Of a DNA stretch of 64,000 nt, positions 11,650-21,923 are shown piece by piece (the stretch's first letter is position 1; each line of letters starts with the position of its first letter). Both the position numbers and the translations under genes were made by a program. The notes under the pieces were generated by a model. That model ran no database searches and was not told the DNA's origin. It saw only the letters and a list, made by a program, of their open reading frames with translations. Source of the stretch: Magnolia sinica (taxonomy: Eukaryota > Streptophyta > Magnoliopsida > Magnoliales > Magnoliaceae); the NCBI RefSeq assembly GCF_029962835.1, contig NC_080588.1:67748501-67812500 (forward strand). The letters run 5' to 3'.

Positions 11650-13087
11650 CGAAAACCCGTTTCATTTACTTTGTGGTCAATTTCAATTAGTTCGCGGTCA
11701 ATTTCATTCATTTCATTTACTTTGCGATCAATTCCATGCATTTCACGGTCAATCCTGACTATTCCCTTTCACTTCACGGTTAATTCCATGCATTTCACGG
11801 TCAATTCCCTTCACTTTACGGTCAATTCCCTTCATTTCATGGTCAATTCCGGTGATTCCCCTTTACTTCACGGTCAATTCCATGCATTTCATGGTCAATT
11901 CCCTTCACTTCACGATCAATTCAATGCATTTCATGATCAATTCCCTTCATTTCACGGTCAATTCCCTTTACTTCATGGTTAATTCAATGCATTTCACGAT
12001 CAATTCGCTTCACTTCACGGTCAATTCCGGCGATTCCCCTTCACTTCACGGTCAATTCCCTTTACTTCACGGTCAATTCAATGCATTTCATGGTCAATTC
12101 CCTTTACTTCACGGTTATTTCAATGCATTTTACTGTCAATTCGGTTCACTTCACGGTCAATTTCATGCATTTCACGGTCAATTCCCTTTACTTAATAGTC
12201 AATTCAATGCATTTCACGGTCAATTCCCTTTACTTCACGGTTATTTCAATGCATTTCAGAGTCAATTCGCTTCACTTCACGGTCAATTCCATGCATTTCA
12301 TGGTCAATTCCCTTTACTTTATGGTCATTTCAATGCATTTCATAGTCAATTCGCTTCACTTCACGGTCAATTCCATGCATTTCACGATCAATTCCCTTTA
12401 CTTCACGGTCAATTCCCTTTACTTCATGATCAATTTGCTTCACTTCACGGTCAATTCCATGCATTTCACGGTCAATTCCCTTTACTTCATGATCAATTTG
12501 CTTCACTTCACGGTCAATTCCATGCATTTCACGGTCAATTCCCTTTACTTCACGGTCAATTCAATGCATTTCACGATCAATTCCCTTTACTTCACAGTCA
12601 TTTCAATGCATTTCACGATTAATTCGCTTCACTTCACGTTCAATTCCATGCATTTCACAGTCAATTCCCTTTACTTCATGGTCAATTCAATGCATTTCAT
12701 AGTCATTCCCTTTACTTCACGGTCATTTCAATGCATTTCACAGTCAATTTGCTTCACTTCACGGTCATTTTCATGCATTTCACGGTCAATTCGCTTCACT
12801 TCATGGTCATTCCATGCATTTCACGGTCAATTCCCTTCACTTCAGGTCAATTCCATGTATTTCACAGTCAATTCCCTTTACTTCACAGTCAATTTAATGC
12901 ATTTCACGGTCAATTCCGGCGATTCCCCTTCACTTCATGGTCAATTCCATGCATTTCACGGTCAATTCCCTTTACTTCATGGTCAAATCAATGCATTGCA
13001 CGATCAATTCCCTTCACTTCACGGTCATTTCAATGCATTTCATGGTCAATTCGCTTCACTTCACGATCAATTCCATGCATTTCATGG
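11650..13087 (+). repeat. 21-bp minisatellite, left array, about 68 units, copy A
   Basis: The unit is GGTCAATTCC + (ATGCAT or CTTTAC/CTTCAC) + TTCAC, 21 bases. Two variants tend to alternate (a 42-bp higher-order pattern), with occasional 10-base extensions (GGCGATTCCCC). Because 21 is divisible by 3 and the unit has few stops, frames of 250-340 codons (for example HGQFHAF or MHFTVNS heptads) appear in more than one frame. These are not genes. Confidence 0.95.
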
Positions 13088-13385
13088 GGTTGACCGGGTC
13101 TAGATGGGGTTGACCCCGTTCGGCCGAAAGCTATTTGGGCTCCACTTCTTCTTTATACCGGGACCCATTGAAAGCTATTGGCGTGAAGGTCAATGCAGAG
13201 GATGTATGTGAGATAATTTCAAAGGGTCTAATGTTAAATTGTTAGAATCACTGTATATTAAGAATCTATAGTTTCCTCAACAAATTTGGGTGGAAACCAA
13301 AATCATAGGATAAATCTATAACTAAGGTATGACCCAAAGAGCTTTGAGGGGGAATGGGGTCGACCCCATCTGGACCCGGTCGACC
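13088..13385. mobile_element. 298-bp MITE inserted in the 21-bp array, copy A
   Basis: Its ends are inverted repeats of about 33 bp (GGTTGACCGGGTC...GACCCC and the complement near 13,353-13,385). It interrupts a repeat unit. The flanking triplets are TGG here and AGG on the right; in copy B both are CGG, a clean 3-bp target duplication. No coding capacity. The superfamily is unassigned. Confidence 0.75.
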
Positions 13386-13690
13386 AGGTCAATTCCCTTT
13401 ACTTCATGGTCGAAGAAACGTATGTATTTATAGCACGGCGTGTCCACTTTACTTCATTCACTCCATTTCCTTCTTTCTCTACAATGCATCCACTCCCAAA
13501 CAGCTTTTCACAGGTCAAACATGCCAGTGCTTTATCAATTTCACTCCAATCACTCCCTTACACTCAAATACACATCCGAACTCATCTTTGCCATCCTTAT
13601 TCCTTCTTTTCACCCATTTTCTTCATTAAATCTCCATAGGGATGACAGAGATGAGTTCGGACGTGTGTTTGATTGTAAGGTAGTGAATGG
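13386..13690. other. Fold-back apex region with 43-base loop, copy A
   Basis: Sequence up to 13,596 (ending CTCATCTTTGCCATCC) is the imperfect reverse complement of sequence from 13,640 (GGATGACAGAGATGAGTTC). The loop is 13,597-13,639. A TATTTATAG motif lies near 13,428. Predicted peptides here have no recognisable domain. Confidence 0.7.
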
Positions 13691-14312
13691 AGTGAAATGC
13701 ATGGAATTGACCGTGAAATGCACGAAATTGATCGTGAAGTGAAGGGAATTGACCGTGAAATGAATTGAATTGACCATGAAGTGAAGGGGAATCACCGGAA
13801 TTGACCATGAAAGGCATGAAATTGACTGTGAAGTGAAGGGAATTGACCCTGAAATGAATTGAATTGACCGTGAAGTGAAGGGGAATCACCAGAATTAACC
13901 GTGAAGTGAAGGGGAATCACCGAAATTGACTGTGAAATGCATGGAATTGACCGAGAAGTGAAGGGAATTGATCGTAAAATGAATTGAATTGACCGTGAAG
14001 TGAAGGGAATTGACTGTGAAATGAATTGAATTGACTATGAAGTGAAGGGGAATCGCCTGAATTGACCGTGAAATGCATGGAATTGACGATGAAGTGAAGG
14101 GAATTGATCGTGAAATGCATGGAATTGACCGTGAAGTGAAGGAGAATCGCCGGGATTGACCGTGAAATGAAGGGAATTGACTGTGAAGTGATTGAAATTG
14201 ACTGCGAAGTGAATGAAATTGACCACGAAGTTAATGAAATTTACCGTGAACTGATTAAAATTGACCACGAAGTGAATGAAAATGACCGCGAAGTGAATGA
14301 AATTGATTTTCG
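13691..14312 (-). repeat. 21-bp minisatellite, right array (inverted), about 29 units, copy A
   Basis: Reverse complement of the left-array unit (GTGAAATGCATGGAATTGACC, GTGAAGTGAAGGGAATTGACC). It is less than half as long as the left array, so the arms are unequal. Confidence 0.95.
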
Positions 14313-14909
14313 ACCATCGACCTAATGGAATCTATGAAAATGACTAGGTTGGTTGGCTAAAGTAGCTTCTCCTAGCCCAAAATCATATATTGTATGTCAA
14401 ATAACTAATTTTGGTTTAAAAAATATTCTTATTAAATGAATAAAGAAAGAAATGAAAAAAAAAAAAGAGATATTTTTTTATATGCTTATATATACATATT
14501 TATATAAATATGTATTAGAGAAAAATGTAGGTAGAATAAAGTTCTCCATGCGAAAAAATAAAAAATAAAACATAAAAATGAAAAAATCACGGATTGCAAC
14601 AAACTACAATTATAGCTGCGGTTATAATCCATAACCATAGGGAAAATTACCTACTCTTTAATATGTATCGAAAATTGCAAGATTTTTAAGGCAAACTCGC
14701 TGGACAGTTATGGACCTTTTTCAAATATATTGAAACACCTTCGATACATACTGAAGTATGTATTGAAAGACCTTCGATACATATCAAAGGGTGTATTGAA
14801 AAAGCAGGGGCTACGGTTATAATCCGTAGCCATAGAAGGCCCCCTGACTTTTTTTAAAAAATTTATTATGATTTATTTATTTATTTATTTCTGTTGTAAT
14901 CCTCGCCGC

Positions 14910-15385
14910 TTTTTGTGAGTCCTATAATGAGGTATGTTTTATATCCACGCCGTCCATCTAGTAGGCGAACTCGTATTAAGGCGTGAGACGAAATAAGGCA
15001 GATTTAGACAAATGTGCCATAAATGGGTTGTACAATTGAAAATTTCTCGTGAAAATGGGGATTAAAAAAAAAAAAGCAAATTCTCGTGCGAACCGCATAG
15101 TAGGGATTTACCCACAGTTTAAAATTTTCTAGGAGCCACAGAGTTTGGGATAAAGAGCTGCTATTTCATTTAGGTTTGTGTGACCTTAACAACAGGTTGG
15201 ATGGCAAATAAACATTACGGCATGGCGTGAAAGTTTTTAATGGTGGGCGTTCAATTACAACTGATTTCCTACGGTGTGGTCCACCTAAGAATTAGATCTA
15301 CCTTTTAGGCACCCTGATCTAAGATGATCTGGAAAAACTGATGGACGGAGTGGATATACGACACACATATATAGGTGGGCCCCAC
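14910..15385. mobile_element. MITE in the UGT promoter, copy A
   Basis: Terminal repeats TATATCCACGCCGTCCATCT (14,940) and TGATGGACGGAGTGGATATA (15,339-15,358) are inverted copies. Weaker similarity extends outward to GTGAGTCC and GTGGGCCCCAC. The middle carries a GTGTGACCTTAACAACAGGT stretch that recurs, partly and inverted, near 9,205-9,312. It ends about 80 bp before the TATA box, so it supplies most of the upstream promoter DNA. Also present in copy B. Confidence 0.7.
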
Positions 15386-15463
15386 GGTCAGGGTCTCACC
15401 CATTAACCCAGCCTCACTTGATCCGCGCTCTGAAATGTACCTCCATGTAACCTTATCTTTGGG

Positions 15464-15471
15464 CTATAAAA
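15464..15471 (+). promoter_or_regulatory. TATA box of UGT copy A
   Basis: CTATAAAA lies 87 bases before the ATG and is followed by a pyrimidine-rich TTCCTCTCTTCCCTTCC likely to hold the transcription start. Identical in copy B. Confidence 0.7.
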
Positions 15472-15557
15472 CCAAGTGCTTCCTCTCTTCCCTTCCAAGT
15501 GCGTGGTGTGGAGTGTAGATAAGGTGGGGCCCACCCTTCAATTGAATTTGGTAAGCC

Positions 15558-16940
15558 ATGGCTGATGGAATGCATGTGGTGATGCTTCCATGGCTGGCTT
15601 TTGGTCACATGATCCCATTCCTTCAACTCTCCATAGCCTTAGCCAAAGCTGGCATACGAATCTCCTTCCTCACCACTCAAAAAAACATCCAAAGGCTACC
15701 CAAGATCCCACAACATCTAACGGCTCTGATCAATCTGGTGGAGCTTCCCTTGCCGAAGGTGGACGGCCTACCTGAAGGCGCTGAGGCCACTGTCGATATT
15801 CTCCACGGGAGTGACGAGTACTTGAAGAAGGCCTACGATCTCTCCTACCCCGCCTTCAAGAAGTTCATTACCGAAGAATCGCCGGACTGGATAGTCCATG
15901 ATCTCTTCCCCAGTTGGGTGGGCAATGTTGCAAGTGAATTCAACATCCCTCGTGTCTTCTTCTCTATTTATTCAGCTAACGCAATTGCATTCTGTGGGCC
16001 GGTCGCAGACAGCCTAAAGAAAATCTGGCCATCACCAGAAAGCCTGGCATCCCCACCTGAGTGGTTTGAATTCGAGTCGTCCGTTGCCTTTCCGCCCCAT
16101 GAGACCGATGGCTTCTACCGTGGGCTTTTCAGCCCAGATGCATCAGGCTTCTCGATTTTAGATCGTTTAGTGCTAGCACTCCAAGGGTGTTCGGCAATGG
16201 CAATTCGGAGTTGCAATGAGTTCCAAGGGGAGTACTTGGGCATACTCAAGAAATTGCACAAGAGACCGGTCATTCCAGTCGGATTACTTCCACCGACGCC
16301 ACCAAAGAAGAGAGAAACGACCGACCCCAAGTGGGCAAAAAAACTCAAATGGCTCGATGAACAGCCCAACAGATCGGTGGTTTTCGTTTGCTTCGGGAGT
16401 GAGTGTAAACTGAGCAGAAATCAAGTGTTTGAGATTGCACTTGGGCTTCAACTCTCCAATTTGCCATTTCTATGGGCCCTCAGGACTCCCATATGGGCAA
16501 CCAACGACATGGATACCCTTCCGCCGGGATTCGAGAGCCAGATCGGCAGTCGTGGGGTCGTCTATATAGGTTGGGCCCCTCAGTTGGAGATACTGTCCCA
16601 CCCTTCCATCGGTGGATCCTTGTTTCACTCTGGGTGGGCGTCCATCATCGAGACCGTACATTATGGGCATGCTCTCATCGTATTGCCGCTTGCGAACGTC
16701 CAATCATTGGATGCGAGGATGTTGGTGGACAAAGGTCTGGCTATAAAAGTTGAGGTAAACTACGATGGGTCCTTCTACAGGGATGCAGTCGCTCGGTCGC
16801 TGAGGCTGGCCATGGTCGAAGAGGAAGGAGAAAGGTTTAGGCTTAAATCGATAGAAATGAAGGCCATTTTCAGTGATCAGACACTCCATGAAAACTACAT
16901 GAATGCATTTATCAACTTCCTCAAAAGCTCCAAGACATAA
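15558..16940 (+). CDS. UDP-glycosyltransferase, UGT91-like (group A), copy A
   Basis: A complete, intronless 460-residue GT1-family enzyme, the usual length. It should move a sugar from a UDP-sugar to a small molecule in the cytosol. Group A members (UGT79/91/94) often add a second sugar to an existing glycoside; the actual acceptor is unknown. Visible landmarks are the catalytic His17 in FGHMIPF, Asp115 in WIVHD, the FGS motif at 279-281, and the 44-residue PSPG donor box at 339-382 (WAPQLEILSHPSIGGSLFHS onward). The last PSPG residue is Gln382, often linked with UDP-glucose use. The usual Asn at PSPG position 23 is Ala361 (UGT91 enzymes often have Gly), and the usual Asp/Glu at position 43 is Val381 in both copies, which may change donor choice or lower activity. 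The start sits in a good context (AGCCATGG). The nearest neighbour upstream is a MITE. Confidence 0.93.
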   Translation: MADGMHVVMLPWLAFGHMIPFLQLSIALAKAGIRISFLTTQKNIQRLPKIPQHLTALINLVELPLPKVDGLPEGAEATVDILHGSDEYLKKAYDLSYPAFKKFITEESPDWIVHDLFPSWVGNVASEFNIPRVFFSIYSANAIAFCGPVADSLKKIWPSPESLASPPEWFEFESSVAFPPHETDGFYRGLFSPDASGFSILDRLVLALQGCSAMAIRSCNEFQGEYLGILKKLHKRPVIPVGLLPPTPPKKRETTDPKWAKKLKWLDEQPNRSVVFVCFGSECKLSRNQVFEIALGLQLSNLPFLWALRTPIWATNDMDTLPPGFESQIGSRGVVYIGWAPQLEILSHPSIGGSLFHSGWASIIETVHYGHALIVLPLANVQSLDARMLVDKGLAIKVEVNYDGSFYRDAVARSLRLAMVEEEGERFRLKSIEMKAIFSDQTLHENYMNAFINFLKSSKT

Positions 16941-16956
16941 AGGGCAACTGATCTGA

Positions 16957-16962
16957 AATAAA
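16957..16962 (+). terminator. Polyadenylation signal, UGT copy A
   Basis: AATAAA lies 17 bases after the stop codon, with further AT-rich sequence downstream. Same position in copy B. Confidence 0.55.
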
Positions 16963-17440
16963 ATATAAAGATGTGGCTATTAGCATTCCAAACTTTATAT
17001 GATATGATTTGTATTTTCAGGGAACTTTCCCGTTGAATGTCAACTTAGTTCTGTATGATTATGGTTGCTTTAATCCGGCCTTTGATCTTGTGGCCCCATC
17101 ATTGGTGAATAATGGGGGCTGATGTTGGGCTTTTTTTTTTTTTGTCACGGTGGGTGGACATCATCCCAAAAAGAAGCAGATCCAAAGCTCAGGAGATCAT
17201 TCTGGTGGCCGACAGTGTTGGCGGATCTCTCTTTTTAAATTTTTCTTTTTTAAATTTACAAAATTTAAGAGAACATTTTTTTTTAAAAAAAAAAAAGGGG
17301 ATTAACCCCGTGTATTTTTGTTAATTTTGTTAATTTGAAACAAGGATGTACATATTGGACTTGGGGTGGGTTCCACAATAACATTAGGCCTCACTTCTCA
17401 TTTCGCCTAATTGGCAAATGGAAAATAGGATAAAAAAGAA
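16963..17440. other. Intergenic sequence after UGT copy A
   Basis: Contains T-runs (17,130 and 17,280 region) and a stretch 'ggtgggtggacatcatccc...cagatccaaagctcaggagatcattctggtgg' that resembles the interior of the local MITE family. No gene seen. Confidence 0.6.
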
Positions 17441-19075
17441 AAGAAAAGAAGACACTGGAGGCGAGGGAACTGCTTCAGGCTTCGAGATGGTGGAACATCT
17501 GAATTTTATTGAAGTCAGGACCCACAACTGCCCCACATAAGCATCAATTGGAAAAACTCAGACAATTGGTTGGCCCTGCTGCATAGCTAACAGCCACATG
17601 CCTTCATGCCGCTAGCTGCAAAGCTTCCTCCCAACCCAAACTTCAACCTCAACCAAACTACCACCAACCATCAGCCTTGCAGCACACACCCATTCAAGCA
17701 TCAGTCCTGTTAGAATATTGTCATCACCAGTCATCCACAACAATGGCATCACAGATAGACAGTACTGCAGTCCCACTGGGATAGGCCTGAAAACAGGGTC
17801 ATTATAAGAGCAGTAGCAGTTTGTATCCCGCCATTCCATAAGGCCACTTTCATTATGTTTTTCTGCAATCATGGAAGCAGACAATGAACACGTGAAGTCA
17901 TATCCAACACACACCTTAGCTGCCCAATATACCTCATGTATGATGAGCAGCCCAAACTCGTCTCATCAGGTGGGAGGTGGCTGCTAGCACTTGCGGTTGC
18001 CACCCACAGGTAGCACAGTCTCAACCTGTATGTGTGCAGAAAACAGGGGCCCATCTGCAATTAAAAAAAAAAAAAAAGGTCAGAGATTCTCGGCCCACTT
18101 CCTTCTTTGTTGTCTTGCTCCTAATCAGTCCCACACCGGCATTATCCAACACTAGAGAGCCTCTAATGCTTTTTGGAAGGTCAGCCTTGTTACAATAGAG
18201 CTTGTTTGGGTACCTGTCTCTTGCAATCTTCGCCAGACCATCTGCAACCGAATTACCTTCTCGGAGGGTGTGAGAAAAGAGCAGGCTGGGTGGCCGAATC
18301 ATTCTTCGAATGATACCCATATGATACCATATACTCCAGCATCCTGTGACTCGGGGGTCAGTGGCCGCTTCTACAATGATTCCGGAGTCAGTTTCAATTA
18401 TGATATCTGATAAACCCATCGCTTGGTAGTATTTCAGCATGTCTACTATTGCTTGAGCTTCTGCGACGGTGTTAGTGACCGGGCCATAGTTATTGTGGAA
18501 GGCAAAAATAAATCACCCCAGGTGGTCTCTGCACACTCCTCCCTCCACCTTCCCCCGGGTTGCCCCTAGCTGACCCATAGACATTTAATTTCAGCCATCC
18601 CCTATTTGGTTTCATCCATTTCGCAATCTGAGTCTTGCCACCTATGTCCTCTGTGTCAGCGTTTATCCCCAAGGACTGCAAGGTGACAACATGGAGAAAG
18701 GAATTTTTGTCTAGGTCTGTTAAGAGGTTTCCTACTTCTTTTAGTCATGTTGATACTTTATGGATCACCCGAGTCTCCTAAAGTTTCTAGTTATCGTATT
18801 TTGCCGCATTTTGGCCTAGCCAGATCTCCCAAACTATGAAAGAGGGAGCCAACCCTCGAAGGTGATGCCATCTCGAGGAGCGGTTGGTGAGATGTCTCCA
18901 CTGGTTGACTCGATGCTCAATAGATTGATCATGTATAAGTGGAACATGAAATAGTTAAGCAAAGTGAGTCCAGACCTTTGTTGCAATATTTTCATTGCAT
19001 AATAGGTGGTCCAAGTCCTCAACATTCTTGACTCATGCGCCTGGTGCACCTGGTAAATTCTTGGATAATCCTGGG
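17440..19075 (-). mobile_element. L1-type LINE 3' remnant with zf-RVT and RNase H-like parts, copy A
   Basis: The minus strand reads VEDLDHLLCNENIATKVWTH (zinc-binding zf-RVT type, near 19,020), then KPNRGWLKLNVYGSARGNPG near 18,590. It continues with IIIETDSGIIVEAATDP and LREGNSVADGLAK down to about 18,230, ending SLVLDNAGVGLIRSK near 18,125. These are the order and motifs of the plant L1 C-terminal RNase H domain. Several stops and frameshifts break it (stops at the FA*LF and ST*LK positions, and a shift after GGG). The first catalytic Asp (usually LNVDGS) is Tyr. The downstream 3' UTR-like part has AATAAA on the minus strand near 17,507. The upstream limit is unclear. A decayed host RNase H-domain gene is a weaker alternative. 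Confidence 0.72.
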
Positions 19076-19634
19076 GCTGGGCCTGGGCCTAGGTAGGATG
19101 GTGGCTGTAATGGCTGTATCCTTGTGTTGAGGGTGGCCCGGGCTATTGGTCTCAACAAGAAGAGTTGGAGTTGTGGCGACTAGGTGGAGCTTTAGCCACT
19201 GCTGTTGGTCGTCTTCTCGATGAGGGTCGTGGAGGCTAGCGTGGGAGCGATCATCTGGAGGGTAATTTGACTCTGCATTACCATTGATTTCGGTCTACTG
19301 TTGAGGGAAGGACGTTGCGGATCTATTGTGCCATGTGGAGAATGCAGCGGAGGGAAATTTGCTCCCGGTATTCAAACACTTCACCTTTCACTTTCAAATC
19401 CCACTTTCTTTAAAAGCTCACCGCTTTCTCTTAGAGATTGAGCTATCCGAGGATGTGTATAATATACATAAACGAACTTTAACACTTGAATACCAAATGT
19501 CATATGTGACATTGTACATTTTCAAGCATCCACATGTATCACAAGTGCTTTTCCAGCACATGCATATAACTACTTAAAAAGCATTTCCCAAGAAAATCTC
19601 GTGTGTCAAGCATATGGGAACTTCCCACAAGGTC
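19076..19634. other. Unassigned sequence between LINE remnant and MITE, copy A
   Basis: Proline-rich if read on the minus strand near 19,080-19,300 and perhaps part of the same LINE; otherwise nothing recognised. Confidence 0.5.
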
Positions 19635-20088
19635 GAGCTGTGTGGGCCCACCATATGATGTGTGTCAAGCATCAACACCATTCATCTGATGGGTCCATTT
19701 TAAATTATGGGATATCCTAAAAATTAGCCGCATATGGAACTTAGGTGGTCCACACCATCTAAAATCATGTGAAAACATCATAAAATATATAAAAAGCACT
19801 TGGTGGAGTCCACCTGAAATTTGGATGCATTCAAAACTTGGTATGACCCCTCATCCATTAGGGATGCACATAATGGATGGGCTGGATTTGTGAACCACAT
19901 CTCCATGGGCCCAACAAATGATTATGAAGGTTTCAATGAGAGGGTAACCCTTCTCAACTTTTGTATGTGTTATGGCCCACACAAGTAATGAATTGACTTG
20001 ATTTTTAAGCCCGAGGCCCACCATGGAATGGTGCATCTGATTGATGGGGTAGATGTTGAAACACATCATGGTGAGGCCCACATAGCTC
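19635..20088. mobile_element. 454-bp MITE with about 30-bp inverted ends, copy A
   Basis: The left end GAGCTGTGTGGGCCCACCAT and the right end GTGAGGCCCACATAGCTC are inverted copies. The inner 'atgatgtgt-tcaa-catc' follows on both sides. Noncoding. The same family signature (GTGGGCC...ATGATGTGT) appears many times in this window. Confidence 0.7.
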
Positions 20089-20110
20089 CGCGTCACTGAA
20101 TAGAACCATT

Positions 20111-20166
20111 TCCCACACACACACACGCACGTGTGCCTGCACACACACACACACACACATATATAT
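20111..20166. repeat. (CA)n/(TA)n microsatellite
   Basis: Runs of CA with CACGTGTG interruptions, then TATATATA. Much shorter in copy B. Confidence 0.9.
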
Positions 20167-20399
20167 AATAGCGAGAACAAAAATAAGTCAATTATAATTT
20201 TTGATTTTATGTATTTAAATTATTTTTATCCGATTTATACAATGGACGGTGTGGATTGGCCACACGGTCATTACATAGGTGCATAAAATTTTTTAGGAAA
20301 AGATTGAAAAACAAATTTACGGTATGATTTTAGTACACTTGTACACGAGTGACTCCGTAGCTCAAGTATGAAGGTGCACACCCTGTATATATATAATTA

Positions 20400-20755
20400 T
20401 AGTGTGATAGGGGCCCTACATAATGAATGTTCCACATCAAGGTGACCCACATAATGGATGAAGTGGACCATACATGATGGATGGCCCACATCAATGTGTG
20501 GCTCCTCATGATGGACAATCCATATTAAGTGGACCCCACCTAATGAACAGTCCACATCTAAGGTCTCGCATGATGGACAACCCATAACCAAAGTAGCCCA
20601 CCATGATAGATGATCCGCATAGAAGGTGCGCCCCATACGGTGGATGTTGGACATCAAAAGTGGGCCCCACATGATGGACAACCCACTTCAAAGGTGGGGC
20701 TAGCATGATGGACACAACAAATGTGGATTCATCGTGGTGGATAGTGGACATTGAT
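20400..20755. repeat. 35-bp degenerate tandem array spanning the duplication junction
   Basis: ATGATGGACNNCCCACATCAAAGTGGNCC recurs about every 34-36 bp for roughly ten units. Similarity to copy B stops inside it at 20,562, while the array continues to about 20,755. It is therefore a candidate site for the unequal exchange that made the duplication. Confidence 0.8.
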
Positions 20756-21017
20756 ATAATGGAGTTGTTATTATATTTTATATAAAAGCTTTTTTCTAAA
20801 ACTTAATTTTACCAAATAAGCTTATTTAAAACAAAAGCTAGAATAAAAAGAGGTTATTAGAGTAGCTCTTATTTGAAAAGCCCTTATTAGATTAGAGTAG
20901 AGATGTCAAATTGACCCTTAATTTATACAAAATCAATCTACACTATCCAAATTAACGGTCTAGTCATAAATTTTTTATAACCAAAATTCACACTGAAATC
21001 CAACTAAATCCTAACCA

Positions 21018-21079
<62 letters not shown>

Positions 21080-21300
21080 ATACAAACATTGTTTACCACC
21101 ATGTGTGATAATCATTGACCATCCATTCTAAACTTGGACAGTCTAAATAGGTCAGGCGCAGTTTAGGTGAGGCACGGATAACATCTTAGTAGGTAAGGCC
21201 CCGTAGGGCCCACCTCAATGCATTTGTTATAAATCCACGCTAGCTATTCATTTTGCCTGCCCATTTGAAGACATGGTATCAAAAATGAGGGCGATCCAGT
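20756..21300. other. Noncoding sequence with (CT)n tract
   Basis: An AT-rich stretch, then about 27 CT units at 21,022-21,076, then CACCATG/GGGCCCACC-type repeat DNA. No gene seen. Confidence 0.7.
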
Positions 21301-21309
21301 TCTCATGTG

Positions 21310-21440
21310 AGGGTTCCTACTCATGACTTAGTGGTAGAGTCGCAAGAGTTTCAACACTAATTAGGGTCATGGGTTGGAGTACCCATTTGTTATGTGTGAG
21401 GATGCAAAGGTGTGTGCGTGAAAAAGGAGAAATTTACAAC
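21310..21440 (+). mobile_element. tRNA-derived SINE-like sequence
   Basis: CTTAGTGGTAGAGTCGCAAG (21,328) resembles an RNA polymerase III A box, and GGGTTGGAGTACCC (21,371) a degenerate B box about 40 bases later. This is the arrangement of a tRNA-related SINE head. No full cloverleaf can be drawn, so it is not a tRNA gene. Confidence 0.35.
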
Positions 21441-21577
21441 TTTACGGCCCATTTATGGCCCATATACATTTTTAAGCCCACTTCTTTTTACCTCGCGAGA
21501 ATAATCCCCATGCGTACGGATGACTTGCCAAAGGTCGAAAATGCTCCTACTTTTTCAGAAATGTGATTATTGAAAGT

Positions 21578-21923
21578 TGGGGGTTTCCTATAACTACGGA
21601 TTATAACTGTAGCCATAACCATAGCCCCTGCTTTTTCAATATGTCCTTCGATATGTATCAAAGGTCTTTTGATATATACTTCGATATGTATCGAAGGTCT
21701 TTCGATTTGATCGAAAAAGGTCTAGAACTGTCCAGCGAGTTTGCATAAAGAATCTTGCAATTTTCGATACATATCGAATGTATTTTCCTTATGGCTATGG
21801 ATTATAACCGTAGCCCTAATTGTAGTCTATGGCAGTTTGTGGGAATTTTTTTTTATATATAAATTTTACATGGAGAACTTTATTCTACCTACAATTTTCT
21901 CTAATACATATTTATCTAAATAT
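21578..21923 (+). mobile_element. Fold-back element, outer left arm (copy B), cut off by the CACTA
   Basis: About 346 bases are the reverse complement of 14,490-14,845 and 53,450-53,785. Shared landmarks are GGGGG..TCCTAT, CTACGGATTATAACNGTAG, CCCCTGCTTTTTCAATA, ACTGTCCAGCGAGTTTGC, TTGCAATTTTCGATACATAT and ATGGAGAACTTTATTCTACC. Similarity stops exactly where CACTAC begins and resumes at 50,417. Confidence 0.85.

Larger units (their letters stand above)
11439..14845. mobile_element. Fold-back (long inverted-repeat) element, copy A, outer left arm missing
   Basis: The two arms are inverted copies. Sequence next to 11,440 (AAGCATAT, TC-rich, TTCATTTAACAAGAATAT, AGGAGAAGCTACTTTAGCCA) returns as its reverse complement at 14,330-14,510. 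Inside come 21-bp arrays in opposite orientations, then unique arms that meet at a hairpin apex. The right arm extends to about 14,845 with ATCCGTAGCC palindromes. The outer 350 bp of the left arm is absent here because the CACTA sits in it. Tandem subrepeats within inverted arms are the hallmark of fold-back transposons. No transposase is seen, and no clear target duplication at the outer ends. Confidence 0.78.
1..20562 (+). repeat. Tandem segmental duplication, copy A (left end outside window)
   Basis: Base 1 aligns with 26,581, and collinear similarity runs to 20,562 (aligned with 59,465). Gene and repeat order is identical. By eye most stretches differ by a few percent, mainly transitions and microsatellite length changes. 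The right edge falls inside a degenerate 35-bp tandem array. The left edge is not in view. The offset grows from 26,580 to 38,903, and that is explained almost wholly by one 12.3-kb LTR element present only in copy B. Two uncollapsed haplotypes assembled in tandem would look similar, so assembly error is not excluded. Confidence 0.93.

Noticed and set aside
12081-13103. 340-codon and 256-codon frames with regular heptads, apparently a repeat protein
   Set aside because: They are frames of the 21-bp array; similar long frames exist in other phases and on the other strand, and they change freely between copies.
18080-18690. Functional host RNase H gene
   Set aside because: Stops, a frameshift and loss of the first catalytic Asp; zf-RVT sequence precedes it as in L1 LINEs.
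21321-21385. Possible tRNA gene
   Set aside because: A- and B-box-like words are present but no cloverleaf with an anticodon arm can be formed; more likely a SINE head.
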